NCBI RefSeq assembly: GCF_036865545.1 | Contig: NZ_CP142208.1 | Coordinates: forward strand, 1,674,001 to 1,738,000 | Reading direction: 5' to 3' | Length of the DNA: 64,000 bases | Source of the DNA: Erwinia sp. E_sp_B01_1 | Lineage (GTDB): Bacteria > Pseudomonadota > Gammaproteobacteria > Enterobacterales > Enterobacteriaceae | Shown: in pieces, positions 18,187 through 28,756 of the stretch | Layout of the letters: every line of letters begins with the position of its first letter | Position numbering within the stretch: the stretch's first letter is position 1 | The notes under the pieces: generated by a model | The model's input: only the letters and a program-made list of their open reading frames with translations | Databases searched by the model: none | Told to the model about the DNA's origin: nothing | Program-made: the position numbers and the translations under genes

Positions 18187-19934
18187 CTCTGGTTAAACCA
18201 GTTAAGCCAGCGCAGCGGCCACGACCGCTGACGCCCATCATGCTGTGTCATCTGCGCGATGCGCTCCTGTATTGATCTTAGCAGACAAGGACCTTCCTCC
18301 TTGTCCCATTCTGCACCTGTCAGGATTGTCAGGGCTTCTTCCACACTGCTGACTGCCCAGATATGGAATTTTCCTTCACGAACGGCATCCACCACTTCCT
18401 GTTGTAAGGAGAGATGGCGAACGTTGGATACAGGGATAATCACCCCCTGATTACCGTTGAGCGTGCGCTGGTGACAGATGTGGAAAAAACCTTCGATTTT
18501 TTCATTCAGTCCGCCAACCGGTTGTACCCGGCCAAACTGATCTACCGACCCGGTCACCGCAATTTGTTGCGTCAGTGGCTGGCTGGAGAGGGCGCTGATC
18601 AGCGCACAAAGTTCCGCCAGTGAGGCGCTGTCGCCATCCACTTCAGAATAGGATTGTTCAAACACAATCGAAGCGGAGAAGGGCAGCTGCTGCTCAAGTT
18701 CCAGCTCGGAGATAAGCCACGCCTGCATAATCATCATGCCTTTCGCATGAATATTGCCACCCAGTTCAGCTTTGCGCTCGACGTCCATAAACTCCCCGTC
18801 ACCCACGTGCACAACGCAGCTGATACGGGAAGGTTCACCAAAAGCACGGGGGTGGCCAGGGAATTCAATGACTGAAAGGGCATTGATCTGACCAACCATC
18901 TCACCTTCTGTTTCGATAAGAATCTGGTCCAGAAGAATTTCATCCCGCATGCGTTCAGCAAGAAAACCTTCACGCCATGACCTTGTCTCCAGAGCGGTCT
19001 GAAGCTGCTCGCCATTGAGCGTCTCGTCCGGGCTGTACATGCCAGCTTCCTGTAACTGACGGCCAATCCACAGCGGGCAGAGGGGCAGCGTGTCCTGATC
19101 GCCGGTATAGCGCACGGCTTCGCGGATCAGCACTGGCCAGAAATCTTCAGCAACGGGGCCATAGCCTTCGCTCGCCGCAACGGCAAGCAGCCACTTCACC
19201 CACAGACTGAAATCGTCAGCGTCCACAATCTGAATATTCTCTTCAAATTCGGCGTAGAAGCTGAGCGCTGCCAGTTCTGGTTCCATTTCCTGAAATTCTG
19301 CCAGCACATCACGCTCGCCGGTCAGGACCAGACGAAACTGCATGGGCATTGATGGAATAGAGACCGGCAGGGGGCGGGTTTCATCCGGCGAGTGCCAGTC
19401 AAAACGCTGTCTGGTCAGGATCTGTTTGAGTCGCAACCAGAGGATCGGCTGTGCGAGCAAAGTCCGCAGCGAAAGGATTATTGTGCCGCCGTTGGCCCTG
19501 TGAACCAGACCGGGTTCCAGCGTCAGCGTATTGTTATGGATCCGGACACAGCCCAGCAGCTCTTCAGCTTCAATCCAGTCAGCACGATGAATGCCGCCGG
19601 TGCTGGCAAAATTATCCTGCAAAGTTTCTGCAGGGCGCCAGCTAACCGACATACCTTCAACGTGGTAATGGCCTCCCTGAAGCGTTATCTTATCTTCTTC
19701 CGTAAGGCTTAAGAGGATATCCTGCATCAAAGACTGGTATTCAACGTTTTCCGCTGTTTTTACCAGCATCATCGGCAATTTAGCCGGTGTTTGCAGTAAC
19801 AGGCTGAGGCCGTTGAACAGGCGTGACTGTACGGCTTCAAAGCAGCTGGTATCGTCAGATGCCTGCAGGAATAGGGGCTGGACGCTCTCTGTATCGGGCT
19901 GCAGGGCACGCCATTCAAGTCGGTTGTTGGTCAA
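18183..19934 (-). CDS. lonH: Lon-like protease LonH (YcbZ)
   Basis: A 583-residue Lon-family protein (E. coli YcbZ 586). The C-terminal S16 protease domain has the Ser-Lys dyad: the serine in EVDGDSASLAEL and the lysine in PVGGLNEKIEGF. The N-terminal AAA-like part is degenerate, with no clear Walker A, as in the family. The start appears to be TTG 19934 (LTNNRLEW), with only a weak ribosome-binding site. It lies directly upstream of fabA on the same strand; the fabA regulatory sites are at its 3' end. Confidence 0.92.
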   Translation of the reverse strand: MTNNRLEWRALQPDTESVQPLFLQASDDTSCFEAVQSRLFNGLSLLLQTPAKLPMMLVKTAENVEYQSLMQDILLSLTEEDKITLQGGHYHVEGMSVSWRPAETLQDNFASTGGIHRADWIEAEELLGCVRIHNNTLTLEPGLVHRANGGTIILSLRTLLAQPILWLRLKQILTRQRFDWHSPDETRPLPVSIPSMPMQFRLVLTGERDVLAEFQEMEPELAALSFYAEFEENIQIVDADDFSLWVKWLLAVAASEGYGPVAEDFWPVLIREAVRYTGDQDTLPLCPLWIGRQLQEAGMYSPDETLNGEQLQTALETRSWREGFLAERMRDEILLDQILIETEGEMVGQINALSVIEFPGHPRAFGEPSRISCVVHVGDGEFMDVERKAELGGNIHAKGMMIMQAWLISELELEQQLPFSASIVFEQSYSEVDGDSASLAELCALISALSSQPLTQQIAVTGSVDQFGRVQPVGGLNEKIEGFFHICHQRTLNGNQGVIIPVSNVRHLSLQQEVVDAVREGKFHIWAVSSVEEALTILTGAEWDKEEGPCLLRSIQERIAQMTQHDGRQRSWPLRWLNWFNQS

Positions 19935-20119
19935 AGTTATCGTATTTTTCTGAAATGAGTAAAAGCGGCATTATACAATAATTCAGCCTGTTAAGCACCG
20001 TAGACTGTTACTTCAGATGATGTTCACCAGCAGAATGCGATGACAGGCCTGTTTTCTTAGCGGCATGGTCAATAAAAGCTGTTATTCTAAACTCGTCACG
20101 AAGTCAGCATGAGATTCCG

Positions 20120-20575
20120 ATGAAATATCAGCAACTGGAAAATCTTGAAAGCGGTTGGAAATGGAAATACCTGGTGAAGAAGCACCGGGAGGGTGAAGCG
20201 ATCACGCGCTATCTGGAATACAGTGCGGCTCAGGTGGTGGTGGATGAACTGTTAGCGATGGAAAACCGCCCGGTTGATGTACTGACCTGGATCGCGCAGC
20301 ACATAAACCCAGCGCTTGAAAATCGAATGAAGCAGACCATTCGTGCCCGTCGTAAACGCCATTTCAATGCTGAACATCAGCACACGCGTAAAAAATCCAT
20401 CGATTTAGAGTACCTTGTCTGGCAGCGCCTGGCGGGTCTGGCTCAACGCCGTAACAGCACGTTGTCAGAAACCGTGGTTCAGTTAATTGAAGACGCTGAA
20501 CGTAAAGAGAAATATGCCAGTCAGATGTCTTCGCTGAAGCAGGATCTTAAAGCGATCCTCGGTAAACCGGACTGA
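20120..20575 (+). CDS. matP: Macrodomain Ter protein MatP
   Basis: A 151-residue DNA-binding protein that organises the Ter macrodomain by binding matS sites and tethers it to the division machinery via ZapB. The N-terminal four-helix region ([21 protein letters not shown]) and ribbon-helix-helix ([20 protein letters not shown]) are recognisable. Divergent from lonH and convergent with ompA, as in E. coli. Confidence 0.96.
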   Translation: MKYQQLENLESGWKWKYLVKKHREGEAITRYLEYSAAQVVVDELLAMENRPVDVLTWIAQHINPALENRMKQTIRARRKRHFNAEHQHTRKKSIDLEYLVWQRLAGLAQRRNSTLSETVVQLIEDAERKEKYASQMSSLKQDLKAILGKPD

Positions 20576-20616
20576 TCTTCCCCGTGGAGCACAGCGGTTA
20601 CAGGCTAAAATTGAGC

Positions 20617-20648
20617 ATAAAAAAACCCCGCCGAAGCGGGGTTTTTTT
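20617..20648. terminator. Bidirectional terminator between matP and ompA
   Basis: A perfect 11-base stem AAAAACCCCGC / GCGGGGTTTTT with CGAA loop and A/T runs on both sides serves the convergent matP and ompA. Confidence 0.9.
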
Positions 20649-20661
20649 CATCAAAGTGAAC

Positions 20662-21726
20662 TTAGCCCTGAGGCTGAGTTACCACGTCTTTGATGCCTTT
20701 AACTTCGATTTCTACGCGACGATCCGGGCCCAGGCAATCGATCAGGGCGTTACGGCCTTTCACGCTGTCACAGGTGTTGCCGGTAACTGGGTTAGATTCA
20801 CCCATGCCACGTGCAGAGATCTTGTTAGAAGGGATGCCTTTAGAAACGAGGTAGTCAACTACGGACTGAGCACGTTTCTCAGACAGTTTCTGGTTGTACT
20901 GGTCAGAACCGATACGGTCGGTGTAACCCAGAACAACTACTGAACCATCTTTAGGATCCAGGGAGCTCAGCTGGGTGTACAGCTGATCCAGAGCCTGCTG
21001 ACCTTCTGGCTTCAGGGAAGCTTTGTTGAAGGTGAACAGAACGTCTGATTTCAGAGTGAAACGCTTGGTTTCAACAACTGGCGCTGGGGCTGGAGCTGGA
21101 GCAGGTGCTGGAGCAGCTTCATCCTGACCAAAGCGGTAAGAAACACCCAGTGCTAACATGCCGTTGTCTGGACGAGCGCCAACGGTCTGTGCATCACCGA
21201 TGTTGTTAACCCACTGGTAATCCAGACGGGTAGCCCAGTTCTGAGTAATTGCATATTCAACACCAACGGCTGCCAGTGGAGAAACACCGGTGTCGTGATC
21301 GCTCTGACGGGTACCGTTGTTGTTCTGGGTAGAATCAGCACGCCATACCATGCCGCCCAGACGAGTGTACACGTCCAGATCGTCAGCAATTGGATAGCTC
21401 AGTTTAGCAGCCAGCTGAACGCCCTGTGCTTTGAATGCGCCGTTTACGTTGTTGCCTTTGTTAGGCATACGACCCAGCCAGTCATAACCCAGTTCGAAGC
21501 CCAGGTATTGATTAGCCTGATAACCACCGAACGCACCAGCACCAAGCTGACTTTCGTGAGTTGGGCCGTCGTTGTTGACGTAGTTGTTACCGTAGTAACC
21601 AGTGTCATGGTACTGAGACCAACCCAGTTTTGCACCGGTATACCAGGTGTTATCTTTAGGAGCGGCCTGCGCTACGGTAGCGAAGCCAGCCAGTGCCACT
21701 GCAATTGCGATAGCTGTCTTTTTCAT
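20662..21726 (-). CDS. ompA: Outer membrane protein OmpA
   Basis: A major outer-membrane porin-like anchor of 354 residues. It has a 21-residue signal peptide (cleavage after TVAQA), an eight-stranded N-terminal barrel (to about residue 195), an Ala-Pro hinge ([12 protein letters not shown]) and a C-terminal OmpA-like peptidoglycan-binding domain with [16 protein letters not shown] and two cysteines. It tethers the outer membrane to the murein. Confidence 0.98.
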   Translation of the reverse strand: MKKTAIAIAVALAGFATVAQAAPKDNTWYTGAKLGWSQYHDTGYYGNNYVNNDGPTHESQLGAGAFGGYQANQYLGFELGYDWLGRMPNKGNNVNGAFKAQGVQLAAKLSYPIADDLDVYTRLGGMVWRADSTQNNNGTRQSDHDTGVSPLAAVGVEYAITQNWATRLDYQWVNNIGDAQTVGARPDNGMLALGVSYRFGQDEAAPAPAPAPAPAPVVETKRFTLKSDVLFTFNKASLKPEGQQALDQLYTQLSSLDPKDGSVVVLGYTDRIGSDQYNQKLSEKRAQSVVDYLVSKGIPSNKISARGMGESNPVTGNTCDSVKGRNALIDCLGPDRRVEIEVKGIKDVVTQPQG

Positions 21727-21885
21727 TTTTGCGCCTCGTTATCATCCAAATAGGCAATGAGCTTTAATTAGCTCTTTGATTAATCCTTCGCCGGGTTCTG
21801 ACGCTCGATTATGACTCATCCAAAAAAGGGAGATTATTGAGCACCCTGGCGACGTAAAGTCTACAACGTACCAGCAAACTTACAA
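21727..21885 (-). promoter_or_regulatory. ompA promoter and long 5' leader
   Basis: On the minus strand TTGTAA (21880-21885), 16 bases, then TAGACT (21858-21863) form the promoter. The predicted transcript begins near CGCCAGGGTGCT, which is conserved with E. coli, giving a leader of about 125 bases ending GATAACGAGGCGCAAAA before ATG. In E. coli this leader stabilises the mRNA and is a target of Hfq-dependent small RNAs. The interval from 21886 to the sulA stop at 22074 holds nothing else I recognise. Confidence 0.75.
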
Positions 21886-22073
21886 GTATGATGTGACGGG
21901 GCTCCGCAAAAAAACAGGGTTTCGTACACAAATTTACACATCTGAAGAGCCAAATTCACTGAATGCAATAAGGCCAAAATGGCGCTAAACCATTGTCCCA
22001 CCGGCTCACAGCATAATCAGAGGCTTATCCGGTACACACTGGAATAATCTTATGAGAAAATTCTTATTTTTAC

Positions 22074-22577
22074 TTAATGATACAAACTTGAGTGAATTTT
22101 TAACCCGCTAAAGGGTCTGGGGGAGGCAATATTGATCCGATCCGGACGCATAATTAACCCTAGCGCATGACCTTTTAAGGCGGCCTGCTGCAAACGTTGA
22201 CGATCTTTTAACGTAATCTCGCCAGGTAACCAGCCTAAAACCACACTGTAATTCCCCGTCTGCAACGCTTTAATCATCGCCTCTACAGTGGTAATTGCCC
22301 CTGTCTGAGGGCTCTGCATGACTTTATCCAGCGGCAACCCTGATTGCTTCAGCCAGCTGCGGCTCAACTTTTGTGGGGGCGTCAGCCACAGCTGCCAGCG
22401 GGACTGCGTACCCAACTGTTGCAGCAAAGGCAGAAGCAGCATTTGTGTCATACCGGGCTCGCTGTATGTCAGCTCACTGATTAGCCCTGTCGCGGCTGCG
22501 GGCTGTGCAGTTGCACATTCTGCGGAAGAACGCAGAGCAGTTTTAACAGAAGATGATTTCAGGGAATGAGTATGCAT
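22074..22577 (-). CDS. sulA: SOS cell division inhibitor SulA
   Basis: A 167-residue inhibitor that binds FtsZ during the SOS response and is removed by Lon. The core [21 protein letters not shown] and the C-terminal LKIHSSLYH (Lon recognition tail) are diagnostic. The start at ATG 22577 places the gene about 20 bases from a near-perfect LexA box; longer in-frame starts would run through the operator and are rejected. The N-terminal 40 residues are poorly conserved. Confidence 0.95.
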   Translation of the reverse strand: MHTHSLKSSSVKTALRSSAECATAQPAAATGLISELTYSEPGMTQMLLLPLLQQLGTQSRWQLWLTPPQKLSRSWLKQSGLPLDKVMQSPQTGAITTVEAMIKALQTGNYSVVLGWLPGEITLKDRQRLQQAALKGHALGLIMRPDRINIASPRPFSGLKIHSSLYH

Positions 22578-22597
22578 TTTGGCTTCGCTCACAAGGT

Positions 22598-22617
22598 TAC
22601 TGTATGGATATACAGTA
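22598..22617 (-). promoter_or_regulatory. LexA box of sulA
   Basis: TACTGTATGGATATACAGTA has both CTGT/ACAG half-sites with 8-base spacing and is palindromic apart from the centre. It lies 20 bases upstream of the sulA ATG. Confidence 0.95.
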
Positions 22618-22789
22618 TAGCGAGGGTGACTAAAGATCAATCTTATTTTTTTTGAAAACGTCTCGCAAAAACGGAATGCTGATGGCTTTTCAGGCAATTA
22701 TTCATTGAACTTGTAACAGCGATTGCCTATGTTCAGAATGCGCAACAAAAGGATTTTTCAGGATTTTTACCATAAAAAGGATGCTGATT

Positions 22790-23419
22790 ATGCAAGATGC
22801 AAAAAAAAGTATCATCCGGGCTAAACGGCAGCTTTCCCCGCTGGGGGAGATAAGCAGCCGCAGCCAGTTCGGAGGGTACAGTCTCTCGGTGGAAAGCGTG
22901 GTATTTGCGCTTGTCAGCGAGGGAGATCTCTACCTGAGGGCCTGTGAAGAAGTTAAGCCTTATATTATTGAGCGGAAAATGGAGCCTCTGTTATTTACCC
23001 GACGCGGTATTCCGGTGGTGCTGGAGTACTACCGGGTTGATGACCCTCTTTGGGCAGAGCCCGATCAGCTGCTGGCCCTGTCTCAACTCTGCCTGCAGGG
23101 CGCGCAGCAGCAACGTCAAAGCCAACAGAACAGACGACGCCTCAAAGATCTGCCCAACCTGAGCCTGAAACTCGAAGTCCAGCTCAGGAGAGTAGGCATC
23201 TCTACGGTTGAAATGCTGAAAGAGCAGGGTGCCAAGCGTAGCTGGCTAAAACTGCATGCGTGCAACCGCAATCTTGGCGTCAACATTCTGCTGGCTCTGC
23301 AGGGAGCAATTCAGGGGTTGCACTATGAAGCTTTGCCGTCTGTCGTTAAAGATGAGCTTCGGCTCTGGCATCTTGAAACCCTGCTATACCAGTCTCTGAG
23401 TGAACTTTACAGAAACTAG
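22790..23419 (+). CDS. sxy: Competence/CRP-S coactivator Sxy (TfoX)
   Basis: A 209-residue regulator required with CRP for expression of DNA-uptake genes at CRP-S promoters. It has a TfoX N-terminal domain (FGGYSLSVESVVFALVSEGDLYLRA) and a C-terminal helix-hairpin-like TfoX_C domain (DLPNLSLKLEVQLRRVGISTVEML). ATG 22790 has AGGA at suitable spacing and gives exactly the E. coli length; ATG 22781 does not. The 3' end overlaps yccS by four bases, tail to tail. Confidence 0.92.
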   Translation: MQDAKKSIIRAKRQLSPLGEISSRSQFGGYSLSVESVVFALVSEGDLYLRACEEVKPYIIERKMEPLLFTRRGIPVVLEYYRVDDPLWAEPDQLLALSQLCLQGAQQQRQSQQNRRRLKDLPNLSLKLEVQLRRVGISTVEMLKEQGAKRSWLKLHACNRNLGVNILLALQGAIQGLHYEALPSVVKDELRLWHLETLLYQSLSELYRN

Positions 23420-25554
23420 TTTTCCCAAACCTGTTTTTTCAATTGGGCTATTTCCGGCAGCAGGGCTATCAGTAAGCCGACTTGTTGCAATACGAGAGGT
23501 TCTTTCGTTTCTGGGTCGGCTTCTGTTGCTGCCAGACGTTCAGAAAGACTGGCCAACAATCTCTGGGCTTTGGTTTCATCGACAAGATCAACCTGCAGGA
23601 CATCATCCACGTAACAGACGGCATCATCCATTAACTGCAGCATGGCAGGCCGGGTAATTTTTTCACGGTGGGCACCCAGCGCAGAGATATAGCTCAGAAA
23701 AGAGTGATTCAGGCAAAGAAGACGGAAAGCCGCTTCACGCAGGCTGGCTGGTGCATTCTTTTCGGCAGAAATATTCGACACTACAGAAGCCAGTTCCGCA
23801 TCGCCATTATGCGCATCACGACGAGCCACACGGTAGGCAAGACGATTATCTTTACCCTGATGATACTGAACCAGAATGGCATCGAGATACCGGCAGTTAG
23901 CATTCAGCGTACGTTCGGCAACCGCAGGCAACTGGCGGAACCGCCAGTCAGGCCAGATAAAGGCTACCGCAAGCCAGGCAATGCCGCAGCCCAGCAGGGT
24001 ATCAATAATTCGCGGCAGCGCGACTTCAAAACCTTCACCCAGCAGATTAAAGCAAAGCAGCACCAGCAGAGTGATAAACATGGTGGCATGGGCATATTGC
24101 GACTGCCGGAAGGCAAAGAACAGCACGCCAGTCACCACCATCAGTATCAGCTGCCCCTCAACTGATGGCACCAGCCAGAGCAGAGGAAGCCCGAGAATAA
24201 TCCCCGCTACGGTTCCCACGATACGCAATGCCAGTCTGCGTTTAGTGGCGTTATAGTTAGGCTGACAGACAAACAGGCTGGTCAGCAGGATCCAGTATCC
24301 GTGTTCAATGCCGGTTAACTGGATGAACCCATAACCCGAACAAAGTAACAGGGACATTCGCACAGCATGACGAAATAAAGCGGATTCGGGCGACAAATGC
24401 CTGCTGAGGCGAAGACGAATATCTGACCAGCCTGTCAGCCCTTCGTGGGAAAGGGTCTGATCGTGCCGTTCGACATGATTTTCCTGTATCTGCTCAGATT
24501 CTATGGTTGCCAGCTGTGCATCAATCGCCTTGAGATTATTCAGCAGATAGTGCATGGCTTTTACCTCACTGCTGCCGGGTTGCGCGTTGGAGAGGCGCTC
24601 AAGTGCCGCATTAAGATGCACAAATGCCCGTTCAAAACGCCCATCATGCTGATAAGTTTCACGCATCAGAATAGCCCTGGCTAATTGCTGACAGGCTTTC
24701 GCCTGAAGCGTGAGCAGGCGTTGAAAACGGAACAGGATATCGCTGTAGCGATACTCTTTCCGCAGGGCATGATATTGCACATGTGAAGAGCTGGCGCGCT
24801 CATGTATGTCCTGGGCGACAAAATAGTAGTGCAGCGTCCGGCGGGTACTGCGCTGGCCGCGATCGCCACGCAGACGGGACTGAACAGAAATTTTCGCCTG
24901 ATTGAGCGTGGCTACCAGTTGGCTGTTCGCCATCGCCACGTCAATCAGCGTGGCATTATCATTCTCTTCAATGTCCGGATCAAAGAGTCCTGCCTTGGCT
25001 TCCAGATAAACGGCCAGACCGTCAAAACAGCGGGCGATGTTTTCCTGTAACGGGCGGATGGGGAAAATAAGATGCCCGGTCAGGGTGAGCAGGTTATACC
25101 ACATGGCCCCGACCAGCAGCAGGGCGGGTTGAAGGTACCACTGTGGGAATAAGCCGAGACCTAAAAGCGTATAGATTGCGATCAGTAAAGCGCCAAAGGC
25201 GATAGTGGCGTAACGTTGTCCCAGCGCGCCCAGCAGAATAAAGCCCCAGGTTGACACCGCCAGCCCCAGGATAAAAAGCCAGGGCCAGGGCGAAAGCAGT
25301 TCTACCGACACAGAAGCAATGCAGAAGCAAACCAGGGTAATGAACAGATTACGTAGCCTGCCGCTCAGACGATCGTCCAGGTCGGCAAGAGCAGCGGCAA
25401 CCACCCCCAGCGTCAGGGGAATGGTCCAGGTAATTTGATCCAGCCACCAGGGAAAAGCAGCGGTGCCCAGCAGGGCAATCAGAATACGCAGGTTATAAAG
25501 TAGCGTACTGTTTAAGGCATAACGCCGCAGCCCCGAACTCAAGGATACACGCAT
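23416..25554 (-). CDS. yccS: FUSC-family inner-membrane protein YccS
   Basis: About 712 residues with two clusters of hydrophobic helices (near residues 15-160 and 385-520) separated and followed by cytoplasmic helical domains, the FUSC/YccS architecture related to aromatic-acid efflux proteins. Function in E. coli is not established. ATG 25554 gives the conserved N-terminus MRVSLSSGLRRYALNS; a longer start at 25611 runs into yccF. Four bases separate it from the yccF stop, so the two are cotranscribed. Confidence 0.92.
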   Translation of the reverse strand: MRVSLSSGLRRYALNSTLLYNLRILIALLGTAAFPWWLDQITWTIPLTLGVVAAALADLDDRLSGRLRNLFITLVCFCIASVSVELLSPWPWLFILGLAVSTWGFILLGALGQRYATIAFGALLIAIYTLLGLGLFPQWYLQPALLLVGAMWYNLLTLTGHLIFPIRPLQENIARCFDGLAVYLEAKAGLFDPDIEENDNATLIDVAMANSQLVATLNQAKISVQSRLRGDRGQRSTRRTLHYYFVAQDIHERASSSHVQYHALRKEYRYSDILFRFQRLLTLQAKACQQLARAILMRETYQHDGRFERAFVHLNAALERLSNAQPGSSEVKAMHYLLNNLKAIDAQLATIESEQIQENHVERHDQTLSHEGLTGWSDIRLRLSRHLSPESALFRHAVRMSLLLCSGYGFIQLTGIEHGYWILLTSLFVCQPNYNATKRRLALRIVGTVAGIILGLPLLWLVPSVEGQLILMVVTGVLFFAFRQSQYAHATMFITLLVLLCFNLLGEGFEVALPRIIDTLLGCGIAWLAVAFIWPDWRFRQLPAVAERTLNANCRYLDAILVQYHQGKDNRLAYRVARRDAHNGDAELASVVSNISAEKNAPASLREAAFRLLCLNHSFLSYISALGAHREKITRPAMLQLMDDAVCYVDDVLQVDLVDETKAQRLLASLSERLAATEADPETKEPLVLQQVGLLIALLPEIAQLKKQVWEN

Positions 25555-25558
25555 AGCC

Positions 25559-26005
25559 TCAGTTGAACCGGCTACGGGCGTTGGCTTCGCGGGCAGCTTT
25601 TGCTTCTTCAACGCTGACTACGCGGCGACCGACAGGCCACAAAGCTATCGCGGCAATTTTAAAATTGGCGATCCCCACGGGGATACCAATAACAGTAATG
25701 CACTGGGCTATCCCGGCCAGAATATGCATTACGCACAGCCACCAGCCGAAGACAATAAACCAGACAATGTTCAACAGGGTGCCGCCCGAGTTCATCAGGG
25801 CGTTTTTTCGGCCCGGCTCGATTTCATCAACATGCACGGCTTCATTACCAAAAGGCAAAAGGGAGAGTTTGGTAATTTCCCAGCAGGAGCGGGTGAGAGG
25901 GAGCGTGAAGATGAAAACGATGCTGGCGATCGTCGCCACCAGCCAGGCAAAGGTGGTCACAAAACCACCCAAAACAAAATTAAGAATATTTAAAACAGTA
26001 CGCAT
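25559..26005 (-). CDS. yccF: Inner-membrane protein YccF
   Basis: A 148-residue protein with two tandem YccF domains, each with hydrophobic helices (LNFVLGGFVTTFAWLVATIA; FGWWLCVMHILAGIAQCITV) and the conserved LWPVGRRVVSVE tail. The start at 26005 (MRTVLNILNF) gives the E. coli length. Function unknown; it forms a unit with yccS and is divergent from helD. Confidence 0.94.
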   Translation of the reverse strand: MRTVLNILNFVLGGFVTTFAWLVATIASIVFIFTLPLTRSCWEITKLSLLPFGNEAVHVDEIEPGRKNALMNSGGTLLNIVWFIVFGWWLCVMHILAGIAQCITVIGIPVGIANFKIAAIALWPVGRRVVSVEEAKAAREANARSRFN

Positions 26006-26139
26006 GAATTTTCTTCCCGTAAAGTGCGCGCAGCACAATATTACAATGCGTTGATTGTAGCGCGTTTTAACTCTGGAGCGGTACACTCCCGCCAGGTAAA
26101 CTACAGCCCATCAAAGGCAACGACAGCCAGAGGCAGGTC

Positions 26140-28194
26140 ATGGAACTGAAAGCAACGTCGCTGGGTAAGCATCTGGCGCAACATCCCTATAACCGGGTGC
26201 GATTACTGAGCGCAGGCGTTGAGGTCAGTGGTGAGAAGCATGAATATCTCATCCCGTTCAATCAGTTGCTGGCAATCAGGTGCAAGCGTGGGCTGGTCTG
26301 GGGCGAGCTGGAGTTTGCCTTGCCCGACGAAAAAGTGGTCCGGCTGCACGGCACCGAGTGGCAGGAAACGCAGCGCTTTTATCACTATCTCAATCAGGCC
26401 TGGCAGCACTGGAGTGAGGAGATGAGTGATGTCTCCGCCCGGGTACTTGATGAGCTGGTTGACCGGCTTCGCAACGATGAACAGCAGGATAAATGGCTGA
26501 AGCGTAGCGAGATGTCTGGCTGGCGCGAGGCAATCCTGGCGGCATTTTCCTCTTTGCCACTGCCGGTGGAAAGACTGGACGAGTTTGATAACTGTCGGGA
26601 AGCTTACTCTTACTCTCTTTCGTGGCTGGACAGCAGCGACCTCCAGCGCCACAAGCGCAACGCGCAGTGGTCAGAAAGGATGCTGATTCAGCATGCCGAT
26701 TTTTTCAATACGGTGGAAACCTCCCCGCTCAACGCTTCTCAGGCTAAAGCCGTGGTCAATGGCGAAGAGTCGTTGCTGGTGCTGGCAGGGGCGGGCAGCG
26801 GTAAAACATCGGTACTTGTTGCCCGGGCCGGATGGCTGTTACTGCGCAGGCAATCCACTCCTGAACAAATTCTGCTACTGGCTTTTGGCCGCCAGGCAGC
26901 AGAAGAGATGAACGATCGTATCAGCGCGCGCCTGAATACTGATGGGATCCAGGCACGCACGTTCCATTCACTCGCCCTGAACATCATTCAACAGGGCAGT
27001 AACAAATCACCCGCAATCAGCAAGCTGGAAACCGATACCGCTCTTCGTCATAAGTTGTTGCTTGATGTCTGGCGTCAGCAGTGCAGTGAAAAGAAAGCGC
27101 ATGCCAATGGCTGGAAGCAGTGGCTGCAGGAGGAGCTGGAGTGGGAGCTGGGTGAAGGGGAATACTGGAAAGATGAGCGACTGGCAAAACGGTTAGCCAG
27201 CCGGCTGGAACGCTGGCTGGGACTGATGCGTATGCATGGCGGTGCTCAGGCGGCAATGATTGACTCTGCGCCTGAGGAGATTCGCGATCGCTTTGCAAAA
27301 CGGGTGAAGCTGATGGCGCCGCTGATGAAAGCCTGGAAAAATGCCCTGAAAGAAGAGGGGGCGGTAGACTTTTCCGGGTTAATTCATCAGGCGGTAAATA
27401 TTCTCGATAAAGGCCGTTTTATCAGCCCCTGGAAACATATTCTGGTTGATGAGTTCCAGGATATCTCGCCACAGCGCGCGGCACTTCTTGTCGCCCTGAG
27501 AAGGCAGAACAGGCAAACTTCGCTGTTTGCGGTAGGAGATGACTGGCAGGCTATCTACCGCTTCAGCGGCGCTGAAATGAGCCTTACCACCGCTTTTCAT
27601 CATCACTTTGGTGAAGGCGATCGCTGCGTGCTCGACACTACTTACCGGTTCAACGATCGCATCGGGGATATTGCCAACAAGTTTGTGCAGAGCAATCCGC
27701 ATCAGTTGAAAAAACCTTTAAACAGCCTGAGCAAGGGAACGAAGAAGTCGATATCTCTGCTTGTGGAAAACCAGCTTGAAGCGCTGCTGAATAAAATCAG
27801 CGGCTATGCCACCGCAGATGAACGTATTCTGATTCTGGCGAGATACCATCACCTGCGTCCGGCGCTGCTGGAAAAGGCAAACACACGCTGGCCACGATTA
27901 CAAATCGACTTCACCACTGTCCATGCCAGTAAAGGCCAGCAGGCAGATTATGTAATACTGTTGGGTTTGCAGGCCGGGAAAGACGGTTTCCCGGCGGCGG
28001 CACGGGAGTCGGTGATGGAGCAGGCTTTACTGCCTCAGCCAGAGGATTTCCCGGACGCTGAAGAGCGCAGGCTGGCATACGTGGCAATAACGCGAGCGAA
28101 ACAGCAGGTATGGTTACTCTACGATAAAGAGAACCCGTCGGGCTTTGTGGAGGAGTTAAAACGCCTCGGGGTGCCTGCACTACGTAAACCTTAA
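26140..28194 (+). CDS. helD: DNA helicase IV HelD
   Basis: A 684-residue superfamily 1 (UvrD/Rep) 3'-5' DNA helicase. After an N-terminal family-specific domain (about 1-190) come Walker A LAGAGSGKT, motif II HILVDEFQDISPQ, motif III GDDWQAIYRF, motif V TVHASKGQQADYVI and motif VI VAITRAKQQVWLL. The length equals E. coli HelD. Confidence 0.97.
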   Translation: MELKATSLGKHLAQHPYNRVRLLSAGVEVSGEKHEYLIPFNQLLAIRCKRGLVWGELEFALPDEKVVRLHGTEWQETQRFYHYLNQAWQHWSEEMSDVSARVLDELVDRLRNDEQQDKWLKRSEMSGWREAILAAFSSLPLPVERLDEFDNCREAYSYSLSWLDSSDLQRHKRNAQWSERMLIQHADFFNTVETSPLNASQAKAVVNGEESLLVLAGAGSGKTSVLVARAGWLLLRRQSTPEQILLLAFGRQAAEEMNDRISARLNTDGIQARTFHSLALNIIQQGSNKSPAISKLETDTALRHKLLLDVWRQQCSEKKAHANGWKQWLQEELEWELGEGEYWKDERLAKRLASRLERWLGLMRMHGGAQAAMIDSAPEEIRDRFAKRVKLMAPLMKAWKNALKEEGAVDFSGLIHQAVNILDKGRFISPWKHILVDEFQDISPQRAALLVALRRQNRQTSLFAVGDDWQAIYRFSGAEMSLTTAFHHHFGEGDRCVLDTTYRFNDRIGDIANKFVQSNPHQLKKPLNSLSKGTKKSISLLVENQLEALLNKISGYATADERILILARYHHLRPALLEKANTRWPRLQIDFTTVHASKGQQADYVILLGLQAGKDGFPAAARESVMEQALLPQPEDFPDAEERRLAYVAITRAKQQVWLLYDKENPSGFVEELKRLGVPALRKP

Positions 28195-28215
28195 CGCGCA
28201 GGCACGCTAAGGCTG

Positions 28216-28674
28216 TTATTTGAGACGTTCCTGCAGATAACGCTGATAATCCGGAATGATGATCTCCACGGACTGCGCAAAAAGAGGAGAGTGGATAATA
28301 AAATCGGCTGTGGCACGGTTGGTCGCCACCGGGATGTTCCATACGGTGGCAAGGCGCAGCAGGGCTTTGACATCGGGGTCGTGCGGCACCGCGTTCAGCG
28401 GATCCCAGAAGAAGAACAGCACATCAATTTTCCCTTCCGAAATCATTGCTCCCACCTGCTGATCGCCCCCCATCGGGCCGCTCAACATGGCCGTGACTGG
28501 CAGGCCAGTGGCACGCTGAATCAGATTGCCAGTGGTACCTGTGGCGTAAAGCGTATGGGCCTGTAAAACCTCTTTGTGGATATCAACCCACTGCATAAGA
28601 GAGGTCTTGCAGTGGTCATGCGCAACCAGCGCGATATGTTTTTTTTCCTGAATCTTACGGGTGGTCTGATCCAT
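28216..28674 (-). CDS. mgsA: Methylglyoxal synthase MgsA
   Basis: A 152-residue cytosolic enzyme converting dihydroxyacetone phosphate to methylglyoxal and phosphate, a bypass used when sugar phosphates build up. The phosphate-binding ATGTTGNLI, the catalytic Asp in [11 protein letters not shown], and [20 protein letters not shown] are all present. ATG 28674 gives the E. coli length; an upstream start at 28698 adds eight residues. Confidence 0.97.
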   Translation of the reverse strand: MDQTTRKIQEKKHIALVAHDHCKTSLMQWVDIHKEVLQAHTLYATGTTGNLIQRATGLPVTAMLSGPMGGDQQVGAMISEGKIDVLFFFWDPLNAVPHDPDVKALLRLATVWNIPVATNRATADFIIHSPLFAQSVEIIIPDYQRYLQERLK

Positions 28675-28756
28675 TCCGGCTTCCTGGTTTAGCGTCAAAC
28701 AGAGTAGGGTAAAGGCCTGTTAAGCGTTCTGATAGTAGGCCGAAGGGCTTCAGACA